Below, in pieces: positions 12,813 through 24,039 of a stretch of DNA of 64,000 nt. Made by a program: the position numbers and the translations under genes. The notes below the pieces were generated by a model that did not search any database, was not told where the DNA came from, and saw nothing but the letters and a program-made list of their open reading frames with translations. Each line of letters begins with the position of its first letter. Position 1 is the stretch's first letter. Origin of the DNA: Amphiduros pacificus (taxonomy: Eukaryota; Annelida; Polychaeta; Phyllodocida; Hesionidae); assembly GCA_949316495.1 (NCBI GenBank), contig OX439012.1, positions 3,503,059 through 3,567,058 on the forward strand, in the 5' to 3' direction.

Positions 12813-15800
12813 TTTGATCAGAGTGGGCTGGGGATGCCTCACTGGACCTACTACTTCCAGAATGAGAGCAACCCAGTGGTGCAGGCCTACAAGAAGTACA
12901 TGACAGACATCTGCTCTGCATTCAACATGTCAGTGCACAACATCAGGGACTTTGTAACAAAAACATTTGAATTTGAGAAGAAAATTGCTAATGTAAGTGG
13001 TGATGCACTGCTGGTTCATATTGTAAAGTTAAGAATTTGAATATTATTGAGGATCATATTGACCACAGAACTGATATGATTTCACAATAATTTGAAAAAA
13101 GGTCATGCCAATATCTCCTTTTAAAATACTGCATTTAAGTACACCTTAAAAATGGTACCTTTAAAAACGCTACTTTAACAACTCCTAATAAAATGCAACA
13201 AATCTTTGAAATATTAAGCTTTATTTCTAATCATTTAAGTTAGCATTGCATCGATCCAAACATGACCTTTAAATTTGTAAAAAAGATGACCTTTAAATTT
13301 GTAAATCAAATACCAATAGTTATTTTTTGTTGTACAGGTGACAGTTCATGACGACCACATGGGAAGACTTAACCCGGAACTGGTTTACAACCCAGTCACA
13401 TTGGCACAACTTCAAAATATGGCACCTTCTGTGAGTAGAATCTTTAAAAAAGAAAAAGTCAAACATGCCCTTCCTTGTTTCAGAATGTATTGATATAATT
13501 TGTATCTTATGTGGTAATGTACAGAAACCATCATTTATTGACATAAATTATCATTTATTGACAGAAATCATTAATTATTCAAAGAATCTTTTATTTGATA
13601 CTTATTTTCAATGGCGTGATGTGAAATTTGATAATAATTTTTCAAAAGTAAACCCAAGGATATAAAATAACATATTATCATCATTTTTTCACAGATAAAC
13701 TGGTTGAGTTTTTTACGTCGTAATTTCTCTGGGATTGATTCTTCCACCATTGTTCTAGTAACGCACAAGGAATATTTTATCAATTTATCAAGAATTATCT
13801 CAGAAACTGATCCAAAGTAAGTACACTTCTTGTCCATCTCTTATCGGAATTAGTAAAATATAAATATATGATTAACCCGAGGAGAAAGCCCATATATAAC
13901 AGTCATAGAAAACAGTGGCCCCAAAGTGCCTATTGTTGTGACAAATATCGGGATATCAAAAGCTTGCCTTTTAATATATAGCATTTTTATTTCAGAGTAT
14001 TAAATTATTACATGATATGGAAAATATTAGCTAACTTTGCCAGGGAGCTGTCCAAACCCTTCAGGACAGCGTCGTATGATTATGACAGGGTGACACAAGG
14101 TAGGTCACTCTAACCTTAAATGTAGACACTGTCCATATATGGAGAGTAAACCACCTCGCAGATGCCCGTATGCCGTGCCCGCAATTCCGGTCATATGTCA
14201 CTGAAAATATGTGGTTGCTGTTTAAGGTTTCCTTTAAAAGCAAATTTTAAAAGGAAAGTCTTTGTTATGGAACCAGTGTAGGAGATTAACAAGTTGAATA
14301 AGAACAAAGGCGCGAATGCATTCACACGCATTTTGTTATGATCAAAATAATTTGTGATAGCGGTAGCAAAGCTTTGAAAGCACTAAAACACTAGGACCCA
14401 AGCACTTTATCCTTGCATAATATAAATGTTTATACCCCAAACTATGTGATCAAATGTTTCCTATCGTATTTCCCCTGCATAAATTTCTGTGCCATTTGAG
14501 CTGTTTAGCTGACCAGTGACATAGTGTAAACACCTGCTCAATAAAGTTTTGCTAACTACGGGGCACCTTCAGACTGGGACAACAAAGTGATTTGGCTCAC
14601 AGTGGCCTGTTTGTCCATTAATATTTGTACATTGGTATAGGGTGTTCACCCTGACAGACCACAATAGAGGTCACATGCTTGTATACATGTGGCCACCTGG
14701 TGATCACAAGGGTACAGCCAGTACTTGGCATTTTCAGCAAAACACATTAACCATGGTCTGTGTATTTTGGATGATTTTAGAGAGATAGCTTGCTTGTATC
14801 ACAGTTTCATGGCCACATATCATTTAAGCATACCCCAAACCTCTGTAAAATTGCCTGTAACTTCTGTGATGCCATGAATGCTTTAAGTTTTTTCTATTTC
14901 GCCATTTCTGAATATTTCATTCTAAAAATAAATATAGGTGTAACTATTTTAAGAGTGTTTGGCATCCACCCAAAGAGCTTTAATAAAGAAATTTCAATAC
15001 AATATATATGAATATAACGCATCTCCTAGGAATATGAAATTAATTAAAGACGACTTTCCTGGTTCATAAGGCTATTTAAAGTATCACTATTCAGCTGTAT
15101 ACATATAGTATTTATGAAAATTGATGTTTTCAAGCCAATTACTTGCTGTAAATTTGGCACCGGTGCTAAAACTAAAACATATATCAATGAACAACATTTA
15201 TGGCGAACATGCCAATAAAACATCAAATATTCACAGGAGATTTTAAGCAACCCACAATTTCAGGAAATCTTGATTTTGATTTCAAGTCTTTCATGAAACA
15301 AACATCTAGGTGTGACCCTTGACGGCACGCAACATTTATGCTGAAATCCTAAACTTCGCCTTCTGATCAAACACTAATAGACAGGGCAATGCATTTTATT
15401 TCGAAATGAAAATGCTTTGAATGCTAAAAGAAAACAACATACAATGTTTCTCTCTAATTTTCAAGAGGATGATTTATTCAGTTTTGTACTGGGGGAAATA
15501 TAATGAGGGTCTGATTAAGAATAAATGCCCTTCAGAAATATTCCCAAAAACAGAAAGTGATTTTTTAAAAGCGGTGTGTGAAAATATTCCCAAATATAGA
15601 AATAGTGATTATTAAAAGTGGAGTGTGAAAAAAATTCCAAATATAGAAATAGTGATTATAAACGTGGTGTGTGAAAATATTCCCAAATATAGAAAAAGTG
15701 ATTATTAAAAGTGGTGTATGAAAATATTCCCAAATATAGAAATAGTGATTATTAAAAGGTGTATGACATAATTGCAGGTACGAGTCGGCCTATGGACCGG

Positions 15801-18800
15801 TGGAGGTTTTGTTTGGGAGTTATCAATGATTGGATGGGAATGGCTGTCGGTTCCTTATTTATAAAGAAACATTTTCCTGCTGAAAACAAAGAGGAGGTCA
15901 GTATGAGTAAGATTTCATTGACAGAAATATCTCTGTGATATCTAAATTCAGGGGTTTGTATGAATAAAGAAATGACCATTGAATTGCGATAAAAAACGAA
16001 TTTGATTTTTATCGTTTTGGTCAGGTCAAAACATTAATTCACAATTTAGAAGAGAAACTTCTTACATTTAGAATTTTTTATAATCTTCTTTTCTTTGATA
16101 TAATTCTTTTTTTAACTTAATAAGGTTATTAAAGGTTACATTTTTGATTTGTACAGAACAAATAATCCATTTCCATTATATTTTAACTTATACAATGAAC
16201 ATACTTATTGCTTAATGCAACTTTGAATGTAATATTCCTATATAAACTTGCTCTCTATATGCATACTGTTGTATCAGTTATAATACAAATCTCTATATAT
16301 GTATGTTTAGCTTTTTGCCTGTGTGTTCACCATGATATTGATTATTTATGAAACAAGCAATGTTACATATTTTGATATTCATGGTATATTTATATTTATA
16401 CTGGTATTGTATGTTGGAATACTCACCATTCAATATGGCAACAAAATTCAATTTACAATTACTTTCAGTTAATGTGAGGAGTTTGGGGGGTGTCAAAAGG
16501 AAAACAATAAAAAATTAAAGTAATAAGGCTGTAATTTTACAACAGGAAACTCATAGTTGTAAGGAAATAGAAAAAGAGTGGAAAAATGACTGGGGTGGTG
16601 ACATCTATTTCTCACATGGTAAACCTGATAGCTCTGGTTGCAGTCTTAATCTCCCCTGGAATAGTCATCAATATTGTGGAAGAACCCACAAATGATGAGG
16701 GCAGATCTCAGTTCTTGAAACTAAAAATAGATAACAGTGAAGAGGAAATAATATTAGTCAATGTATATGCTCCCACAAAGTCCATGAACAATTAGTCTTT
16801 CTTGAAAAATTTGAAATCTAAGACAGATTGTATGGATTTTGTACACCTCATTATGGGCGTTGACTGGACTAGATAGAGTACAATATTTGACCCAGTTTTA
16901 GATAAATCAGGGGGAGACATGCAAAATTGTACAAATAAGTATACTGAAGAATTATAATGTTTTATGGAAGCCAATAATTTATGTGATGTAATACGGTTGA
17001 TTCACCCCAATAAGAAAATATTTACACGCATTCAGAGAACACCTAGAGTTTTATCAAGGTTAGATCATTGGCTTTTCTCCTCACATACATGCAATTATAT
17101 AACCTCAGCTAATGTTCATGTGGGAATAAAATCTGATCATAGTCCAATTGAATTATGTTTTGGCAAAACACCACTAGAGGGCGTGGTATCTGGAAATTCA
17201 ATGCCAGTCTACTTTATGACAAGAACTATGTTGATATTATCAGGGAAAAATCACTCAATTGAAAACCGGAACAATGCACATGAATGACAAAGGTTTGCGC
17301 TGGGACTATATCAAATGTGCTATTAGGGGAGAGACACTAGCCGATTCCTTAAAAAAATCTGCAGAGAAACGTGATGCAAAAAATCAATTATACAGAGAAA
17401 TGGAGATTCTGCAAGATGCATTAGTTTTAGATTCCAGTGATGAAAATATATATCTGGAATATGAAACAGTCAAAAATGAAATTGAATATATTGAAAAAAA
17501 TGAAGTTGGTGGTGCTATTTTGAGAGCAAGGGTAAAATGGGCAGAAAATAGGAATGCTATAAAACAAAAATATGACAATCTTAGAGTCCGAAAATGGTGA
17601 CATAATTGATGACCCTTATGACCCTTTAAGTCGAGCAATTCCCTTCCCACCTTCCAAAAGAAATGGAACAACATTCTAGAATTATTATGAGTTGTTTAAA
17701 ACAGTGATTATATATATGTATGTACTATTTATTGATATATTTTTGTATTTATTATCATGGTGGATACTATTGTCTTGTCTTGTACATGTCTTGTCTCTCA
17801 ATTGTAATTGTACATATTGTATGTTTTAAAATATTTCTAATAAAAATATTAAAGAAAATAATATTCATAGAAAAAGCACAAAAATCTAATAAATGATTTT
17901 CTAGATTTACCCACATTTTTACTTATATTTTCAGGTTACAAAGATGATAGCAAATTTACGTGAGACATTTAAACATCGACTACATCATAACACTTGGATG
18001 GATACAAATACAAGAAACCTAGCCCTCTCCAAGGTAACAGACAAACAAAAAATAAATTAGCTATATGTCACACAGAAAAATTCATCTCACACCACTTAGT
18101 GTCAGAGCTATAACTATGCCAGATGAAAAGGAAAACGGTTTTATAATTGCAGTAAGGTAGTTCATATGATTGAAAAAAGTTCAAACAATTTCAAAACCTA
18201 TCCCATATTACACGCGATATTGTCTTGACCATATGTTATATGATTATCTTGTAATATGAAATATAATATATAATATAATGGAAGTCTGATCTGTTTATTG
18301 CAGCTAGAAGCTGTTAGATACCAGATAGGATATCCTGATTTTATCATTAATACAACTGCAGTAAATCAATACTATTCTGGGGTAAGTTTATCTGAAAAAA
18401 ATGCTTGAAATATTTCATTTTCAAGATTAAAATGAAACAAATAAAAAAATTAGATAGATGGGATCAGAATTATTGATAATAAGATTAATGCCATCTGTAA
18501 TGTAAATAGTCTTTCACTTGACTCTATTGTGTAAGGTAAATCTTAAAATATGCCCTCATATTTGGGTTTACTCATAATTGACCTTCCAGTCCTTTTATGA
18601 TATTGAGCAATTAAGGGGAAGAATACGTTTCGACGAAATTGAAAATGTAAAAATAGACCAAGTAAGAATTCTTTAAAAAGTAACCTCTGTAAAAAATAAC
18701 ATATTATGATACTGAAACAAGAAAAAATCCCTTAGAAATAAACTATATTTATATTTATAAGATTGTAAATACTGTATATACTTGTATATAAATACTGTAA

Positions 18801-21800
18801 CATTGAAAAGCATACAAACTACCATAATATACTGTCTGAGCCGTGATGCTAGAGCTCCAGCAGAAGGGATAATCATCCTGGAGGTGTCCACAAGATATGG
18901 TATTCACAAGGCCGACCAGGTGTAAAGGAAGGTGGCAGTGATTCTCTACGCTTCTCATAACAATGTGGCTAAGATATTATGTTATATTTTCAGATATTAT
19001 GTTATATTTTCAGTTTCACATCAGCGAGACAGAGAGTTACTTCCAGCACCAGCTGAACGGTATACAGCACGAGGTCGCCCGGATGATCGCAGACCTCAAA
19101 AATAAAACCGACAAAACAAACGAGTAAGGCCAACACTCTCATACCATTCCATCAACAGTTTAACAAGGCCAATCTTATAGATCCACACCTCGGGGAGAGC
19201 CTAAATATAAGAGATAACATAGACCTATCTAGGGTTATGAGTGTATCAATTTGTGACTGATTGAGTGTATCAATATGCAAAAATTTGCAACTGGTATCAA
19301 TTTGCAAAAAATGCAACTGGTATCATTTTGCAAAACATTGCAACTAGTATCACTTTGCAACAATTTGCAACTGCTATCAATTTGCAACAATTTGCAACTG
19401 GTATCAATTTGCAACAATTTGTAACTGGTATCAATTTGCAAAAAAATGCAACTGGTATCAATTTGCAAAAAAGCAACTGCTATCAATTTGCAACTGTGTC
19501 TATTCGATTAATGTGTGATTGGCGATTAATGTGTGATTGCATCTGAATGTACACTCCATAATAACTATACAGATGATACAGATACTTTGATATTATTATT
19601 TTGTGTTACAGTTGGGGCATGAATCCTCAGGAAGTGAACGCCTATTATTCTCCCACTGAAAACTTAATGGGTACGTATGTTGCTTTCAAATAAAATATTT
19701 AAGTAGTATTTTTAATGTGATGAAATTAACAAATAAATGAGAATGTAAAAGTTGGATATGGATTTGACTGTATTAACATGTACTTCATACTTGTATATTT
19801 CAAGTCCAAGAAAAACAAAATATTTGGACACTAACACTGACATTGGTCTTTTGTTTATAGTTTTTCCAGCTGGGATTTTACAAAGACCGTATTATAATGA
19901 AAAAGTTCCAAGGTATGTGTGACAGTTTCCTTATTATATTCCTCATCGTTTTACCTCATCAAGCTGTAAGGTTTTGTAATCATGCTAAGAATTGTAAATA
20001 TATTTTACTGAAGATTACAGATAACAGCATTCCTGAGTAATGTATTTTGTCTATTGTAGGTACATTAACTATGGTGGTATAGGTGCTACCATTGGACACG
20101 AACTCATTCACGGCTTTGATGTATATGGTGAGATTTAAATAAATATTCCAATATTGTGCATCAAGCTCTTGGCGATTGCATAAATCTATAGACCTTTATC
20201 ATATTGAGAATATAAAAAAAACATTGTTGAAGTAAATCATGCAAAAGATAAGAATAAAATCCAACTGAGCCGAATAAATACTGCTGAATTGATCAGTTAC
20301 TGTACCATTATTGTGTCCTGTAGTTATTTGGTTATCTGAAAAGTACTCACTCTTCAAGTTAAAAACTGATCAAAGGCCCATTTCCATGTTCTCAATGTCC
20401 TAAAATGATTGGCGTTTTTAGACATGGACCTTCCCAATATTTGTGTTGATATGGCTTCTATTGCAGGTTCTAAGTATGATCTATCAGGAAATATGGGTGA
20501 TTGGTGGAGCAACCATTCTGTGACAGCATTTGAGAAAAGAACAAAGTGTGTTGCTGATTACTACAGTAATTATACCATCCAAGGTCGTGCAGTAGATGGC
20601 CGTATCACCTTGGGAGAGAACATAGCAGATATAGGCGGCACTGAACAGGCCTACCAGGTGAGTGAAAGTATCATAGCAGATATAGGGGTCATTGAACAGG
20701 CCTACCAGGAGAGTGAAAGTATCATAGCAGATATAGGGGGCGCTGAACAGGCCTACCAGGAGAGTGAAAGTATCATAGCAGATATAGGGGGCGCTGAACA
20801 GGCCAACCAGGAGAGCGAAAGTATCATAGCAGATATAGGGGGCGCTGAACAGGCCTACCAGGTGAGTGAAAGTATCATAGCAGATATAGGGGGCGCTGAA
20901 CAGGCCTACCTGGAGAGTGAAAGTATCATAGCAGATATAGGGGTTATTGAACAGGCCTACCAGGTGAGTGAAAGTATCACAGCAGATATAGAGGGCACTG
21001 AACAGGCCTGCCAGGAGAGTGAAAGTATCATAGCAGATATAGGGGGCACTGAACAGGCCTACCAGGAGGGTGAAAGTATCATAGCAGATATAGGGGGCAC
21101 TGAACAGGCCTACCAGGAGAGTGAAAGTATCATAGCAGATATTGGGGGCACTGAACAGGCGTACCAGGAGAGCGAAAGTATCATATCAGATATAGGGGGC
21201 ACTGAACAGGCCTTCCAGGACCGTGAAAGTATCATAGCAGATATAGAGGGCACTTTTTTGTATGAGACAACTGCAACTATTAATATACTGTGTTTATTTC
21301 AGGCGTATAAGCAGTGGGAGATGGAGAATGGGGTGGAGGACACTCTGGCTGGGCTGCATCTCACCAATGACCAGCTCTTCTTCGTGGCATTCGGCCAGGT
21401 TTGACCTTCTATTCACCTCCTAAATATTTCATTTACAATTACATGTTAGACCCTCCTAAGATTTTCGACCAACTTACAGCCATCTTGGTTTCAGTCTAAC
21501 ACCGTCATAATTAATTTTTCACAAATGTTTTTGCCGCTAACACAATACATTTCCGTGCCTATGAATGCATTCGCGGCTCTATCTAATTCAACTCTTTTAT
21601 CTTCATCCAAAAATTTCCTGTAAAAGTTTGTATTTTTTCTTTATGGAATAAGAAGTCGTGTTTCCTGATTTCATTAATCCTAATGCATTTATTTATTCTA
21701 AAGATTTCGTTAATGTTTCTGATTATATTTTAATTTGATTAATGATTTTAATTTCAATCCTTATAATTTCATTAATCCTTTATAACTTCATTAATTATTA

Positions 21801-23856
21801 GAATTTCATTAATCCTTAGAATGTCATTAATCTGTATAACCTTATTAAATCTTATGATTTCACTGCACTAATCCACGCATTAATGAACGTTATATAAACA
21901 GATCCGCTTATCTGAGAAGAAACAGAGCCCCTCCGGTTTGAAATATCAAAAAAAATCTTATACGTTAATTCCTTAAGTTCAGAGGGAAATGTTTTTGTCA
22001 ATAGGGTAATTTGGATTCCAAGCAAGTATCATCATCGTGCAAATAATTGTTCTCCATGCTGCAACCTGCAAATAGCTAAAAACCTTCCCATGTGATATAC
22101 GGGAAATTGGATACACTGCGGGGAGAATATGTTTGTCTACCGTGCTTAAAGACCAGCCGGCGATATCGACGGGGTGTCCTCACGTTCTCTGTGAAATGCG
22201 AGAATTTGATTTTAATTTCAATCCATTTCAGAATTGGTGCATAAAGAGAACCCCAGCCAGTGCTTTAGAGATGCTAATGGGCAACCCACACTCCCCTGAG
22301 GAGATAAGGTAAACTCACTTGTCACACTCCCTTGAGGAGATAAGGTACACTCACTTGTCACACTCCCCCGAGGAGGTAAGGTAAACTCACTTGTCACATT
22401 CCCCCGAGGAGATAAGGTAAACTCACTTGTCACACTCCCCCGAGGAGATAAGGTACACTCACTTGTCACACTCCCCCGAGGAGGTAAGGTAAACTCACTT
22501 GTCACATTCCCCCGAGGAGATAAGGTAAACTCACTTGTCACACTCCCCCGAGGAGATAAGGTACACTCACTTGTCACACTCCCCCGAGGAGATAAGGTAA
22601 ACTCACTTGTCACACTCCCCTGAGGAGATAAGGTAAACTCACTTGTCACACTCCCCCGAGGAGATAAGGTAAACCCACTTGTCACATCCCCCTGTCAAGA
22701 TAAGGTAAAGTCACTTGTCACACTCCCCTGATGAGATAAGGTACACTCACTTGTCATACTCCCCTGATGAGATAAGGTAAACTCACTTGTCACATTCCCT
22801 TGAGGAGATAAGGTAAACTCTATTGTCACACACTCCTGGGGAAATAAGGTTCACTCACTTGTCACATTCCCCTGATGAGATAAGGTAAACTCACTTGTCA
22901 CACTCCCCTGATGAGATAAGGTACACTCACTTGACACATTCCCTTGAGGAGAGAAGGTACTCTCACTTGTCACATTCCCCTGGGGAGATGAGGTAAACTC
23001 ACTTGTCACATTCCCCTGAGGAGATAAGATACTCTCACTTGTCACACTCCCCTGAGGAGAGAAGGTAAACTCACTTGTCACGTTCCCCTGAGGAGATAAG
23101 GTACACTCACTTGTCACATTCCCCTGATGAGATAAGGTAAACTCACTTGTCACATTCCCCTGAGGAGATAAGATACTCTCACTTGTCACACTCCCCTGAT
23201 GAGATAAGGTACACTCACTTGTCACATTCCCCTGAGGAGATAAGGTACACTCACTTGTCACATTCCCCTGAGGAAATAAGGTTCACTCACTTGTCACATT
23301 CCCCTGGGGAGATAAGGTACACTCGCTTGTCACACTCCCCTGAGGGGATAAGGTACACTCACTTGTCACACTCCCCTGATGAGATAAGGTACACTCACTT
23401 GTAACACTCCCCTGATGAGATAAGGTACACTCACTTGTCACACTCCCCTGATGAGATAAGGTACTCTCACTTGTCACATTCCCCTGAGGAGATAAGGTAC
23501 ACTCACTTGTCACATTCTCCTGAGATAAGGTAAACTCACTTGTCACATTCCCCTGGGGAGATAAGGTAAACGCACTTGTCACATACCAGGTGGGATGTAC
23601 ATGGTTATTTTATGAGAGAATCCTGTTAACTTTTCAAGTGAACAAGGGTTTCTTTGGCATTTATTACAACTGTAGTTCTACAATTTTGAATTTCAATGCA
23701 CACAAGTACTGATATTCATTATTTGAAATGATTTAGTGTTTGTTATTTTTTTTTAGGGTGAAAGGTACATTATCACAAATGGAGGCATTTTCCAAAGTCT
23801 TTGATTGTCCCGTCGGCTCGCCAATGAGGGCAACTGAAAAATGTGATGTGTGGTGA
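12813..23856 (+). CDS. M13 zinc metallopeptidase (neprilysin/endothelin-converting-enzyme-like), 3' part, 16 exons
   Basis: Membrane ectopeptidase of the M13 family, which cleaves peptide hormones outside the cell. Exons read from GT-AG sites and phase continuity: 12813-12992, 13338-13430, 13695-13816, 13996-14099, 15778-15896, 17935-18033, 18304-18381, 18590-18661, 19014-19123, 19612-19670, 19861-19912, 20060-20127, 20467-20657, 21303-21398, 22232-22308 and 23757-23856. They total 1620 nt: 539 codons plus stop with no frame conflict. Family marks in order: FDQSGLGMP (start of the fragment), RWRFC, VNAYYS substrate motif, FPAGIL, HELIH zinc motif at fragment residues 376-380, GENIAD with the third zinc ligand at 436, DQLFFVAFGQNWC, and the C-terminal CDVW (usually CxVW). 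The membrane anchor and roughly 210 N-terminal residues must lie upstream; I could not find them in 1-12.8 kb. Between IDQ and DWGMNP an extra segment (19014-19123) is longer than usual. Whether it is a neprilysin, ECE or another M13 subtype cannot be told without the N-terminus. Confidence 0.93.
15530..15766. repeat. Tandem repeat, ~47-bp unit, just before an M13 acceptor
   Basis: Four to five copies of a unit containing TGTGAAAATATTCCCAAATA followed by TAGAAATAGTGATTATTAAAA. It ends 12 bp before the exon starting at 15778, so it sits in the branch-point/polypyrimidine zone of that intron. Confidence 0.85.
16455..17870 (+). mobile_element. LINE remnant (L1/Tx1-like), endonuclease plus 3' end, RT missing
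   Basis: Inserted in an M13 intron between exons 15778-15896 and 17935-18033. Translation in shifting frames gives apurinic-type endonuclease motifs: a QQETHS-like string, WKNDWGGDIYFSHG near 16580-16620, FTRIQRTPRVLSRLDHWL at about 17023-17076 and the terminal IKSDHSPIELC at about 17128-17160. The linker region WDYIKCAIRGE and GGAILRARVKWAE follows (to 17600). No reverse transcriptase is present; after about 17650 comes an AT-rich tail with AATAAAAATATTAAAG near 17840 that looks like the element's 3' UTR. So it seems internally deleted, with several stops and frame changes in the endonuclease part. Confidence 0.75.
18974..19013 (+). repeat. Tandem duplication of a 3' splice site (2 x 20 bp)
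   Basis: The 20-mer ATATTATGTTATATTTTCAG occurs twice back to back, at 18974-18993 and 18994-19013, directly before the M13 exon at 19014. Both copies end in a usable TTTTCAG. Using the first acceptor would add 20 nt (frame change), so the second is taken as the true one because it keeps phase with IDQ upstream. Confidence 0.9.
19261..19498. repeat. Degenerate tandem repeat, TTTGCAACTGGTATCAA motif
   Basis: About ten degenerate copies of a 22-26 bp motif alternating TTTGCAA with CTGGTATCAA inside the M13 intron 19124-19611. It makes short repetitive ORFs on both strands that are not genes. Confidence 0.85.
20060..20127 (+). CDS. M13 exon carrying the HExxH zinc-binding motif
   Basis: Exon reading YINYGGIGATIGHELIHGF in phase with its neighbours. 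HELIH (20097-20111) supplies the two zinc-binding histidines and the catalytic glutamate. The family usually follows with GFDD; here it reads GFDVYG, so the second aspartate is replaced by valine. Acceptor CTATTGTAG and donor GTGAGA are both good. Confidence 0.92.
20467..20657 (+). CDS. M13 exon carrying the ENIAD third zinc ligand
   Basis: The exon opens with SKYDLSGNMGDWW and ends GRITLGENIADIGGTEQAYQ. The glutamate of ENIAD (20616-20618) is the third zinc ligand and its aspartate (20628-20630) is the conserved helper residue. Family members usually read ENIADNGG; here the asparagine is isoleucine. The last 37 nt form the first unit of the 51-bp array that continues into the intron. Confidence 0.92.
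20621..21254 (+). repeat. 51-bp minisatellite straddling an exon end and its 5' splice site
   Basis: Twelve full units and a partial thirteenth start every 51 bp from 20621. Each unit encodes 17 residues of the type IADIGGAEQAYQESESI in the exon frame, with no stop. Unit 1 is the real exon end CAG|GTGAGT. Perfect CAG|GTGAGT copies also survive in unit 5 (donor at 20862) and unit 7 (20964); most other units read CAGGAGAGT, with GT lost. The whole intron 20658-21302 is open in frame. Confidence 0.95.
22289..23588 (+). repeat. 36-bp minisatellite straddling a second M13 5' splice site
   Basis: About 36 copies of CACTCCCCTGAGGAGATAAG followed by GTAAACTCACTTGTCA. The first copy is the real exon end (SPEEIR, exon 22232-22308, AG|GTAAAC); the rest fill most of the following intron. 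Most copies keep AAG|GTAAAC or AAG|GTACAC. In the exon frame a GTAAAC copy reads directly into TAA, so downstream donors would truncate the protein. Minus-strand ORFs with a 12-residue period (VTSECTLSPQGS) are artefacts of the array. Confidence 0.95.
23757..23856 (+). CDS. Last M13 exon, C-terminal CDVW
   Basis: The exon follows a long T-tract acceptor and reads VKGTLSQMEAFSKVFDCPVG, ending CDVW and TGA at 23854-23856. The penultimate cysteine region and terminal W match the family's conserved C-terminal CxxW, which packs against the active site. It completes codon phase with exon 22232-22308. Confidence 0.93.
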
Positions 23857-23980
23857 TGGCGAGATAACACGAGACCTGAGCTGTCACATGACGTGAAGCG
23901 AGATTATCCCAGACTTCAGCTGTCATAGGCCATACAAGATATTTTGTGTTTCTCATTAATCCTTGAATATTTCAAGGAAT

Positions 23981-23986
23981 AATAAA
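23981..23986 (+). terminator. Polyadenylation signal of the M13 gene
   Basis: AATAAA 125 nt after the stop codon, in an AT-rich 3' UTR. It is the nearest canonical hexamer downstream. Confidence 0.55.
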
Positions 23987-24039
23987 ACTTACCTCAATAG
24001 GTTTGAAGGGAATTAATATCTATCCACTGTGGAGGTGTG

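Noticed and set aside
18755-18958. Possible extra M13 exon near 18850-18920 (GC-richer patch ending in CCAG|GTGTAA)
   Set aside because: Phase already closes without it and its translation shows no family similarity.
22218-23582. Minus-strand ORFs with VTSECTLSPQGS repeats
   Set aside because: The 36-bp unit is a multiple of three and happens to be open on the minus strand; the plus strand carries real exon ends here.
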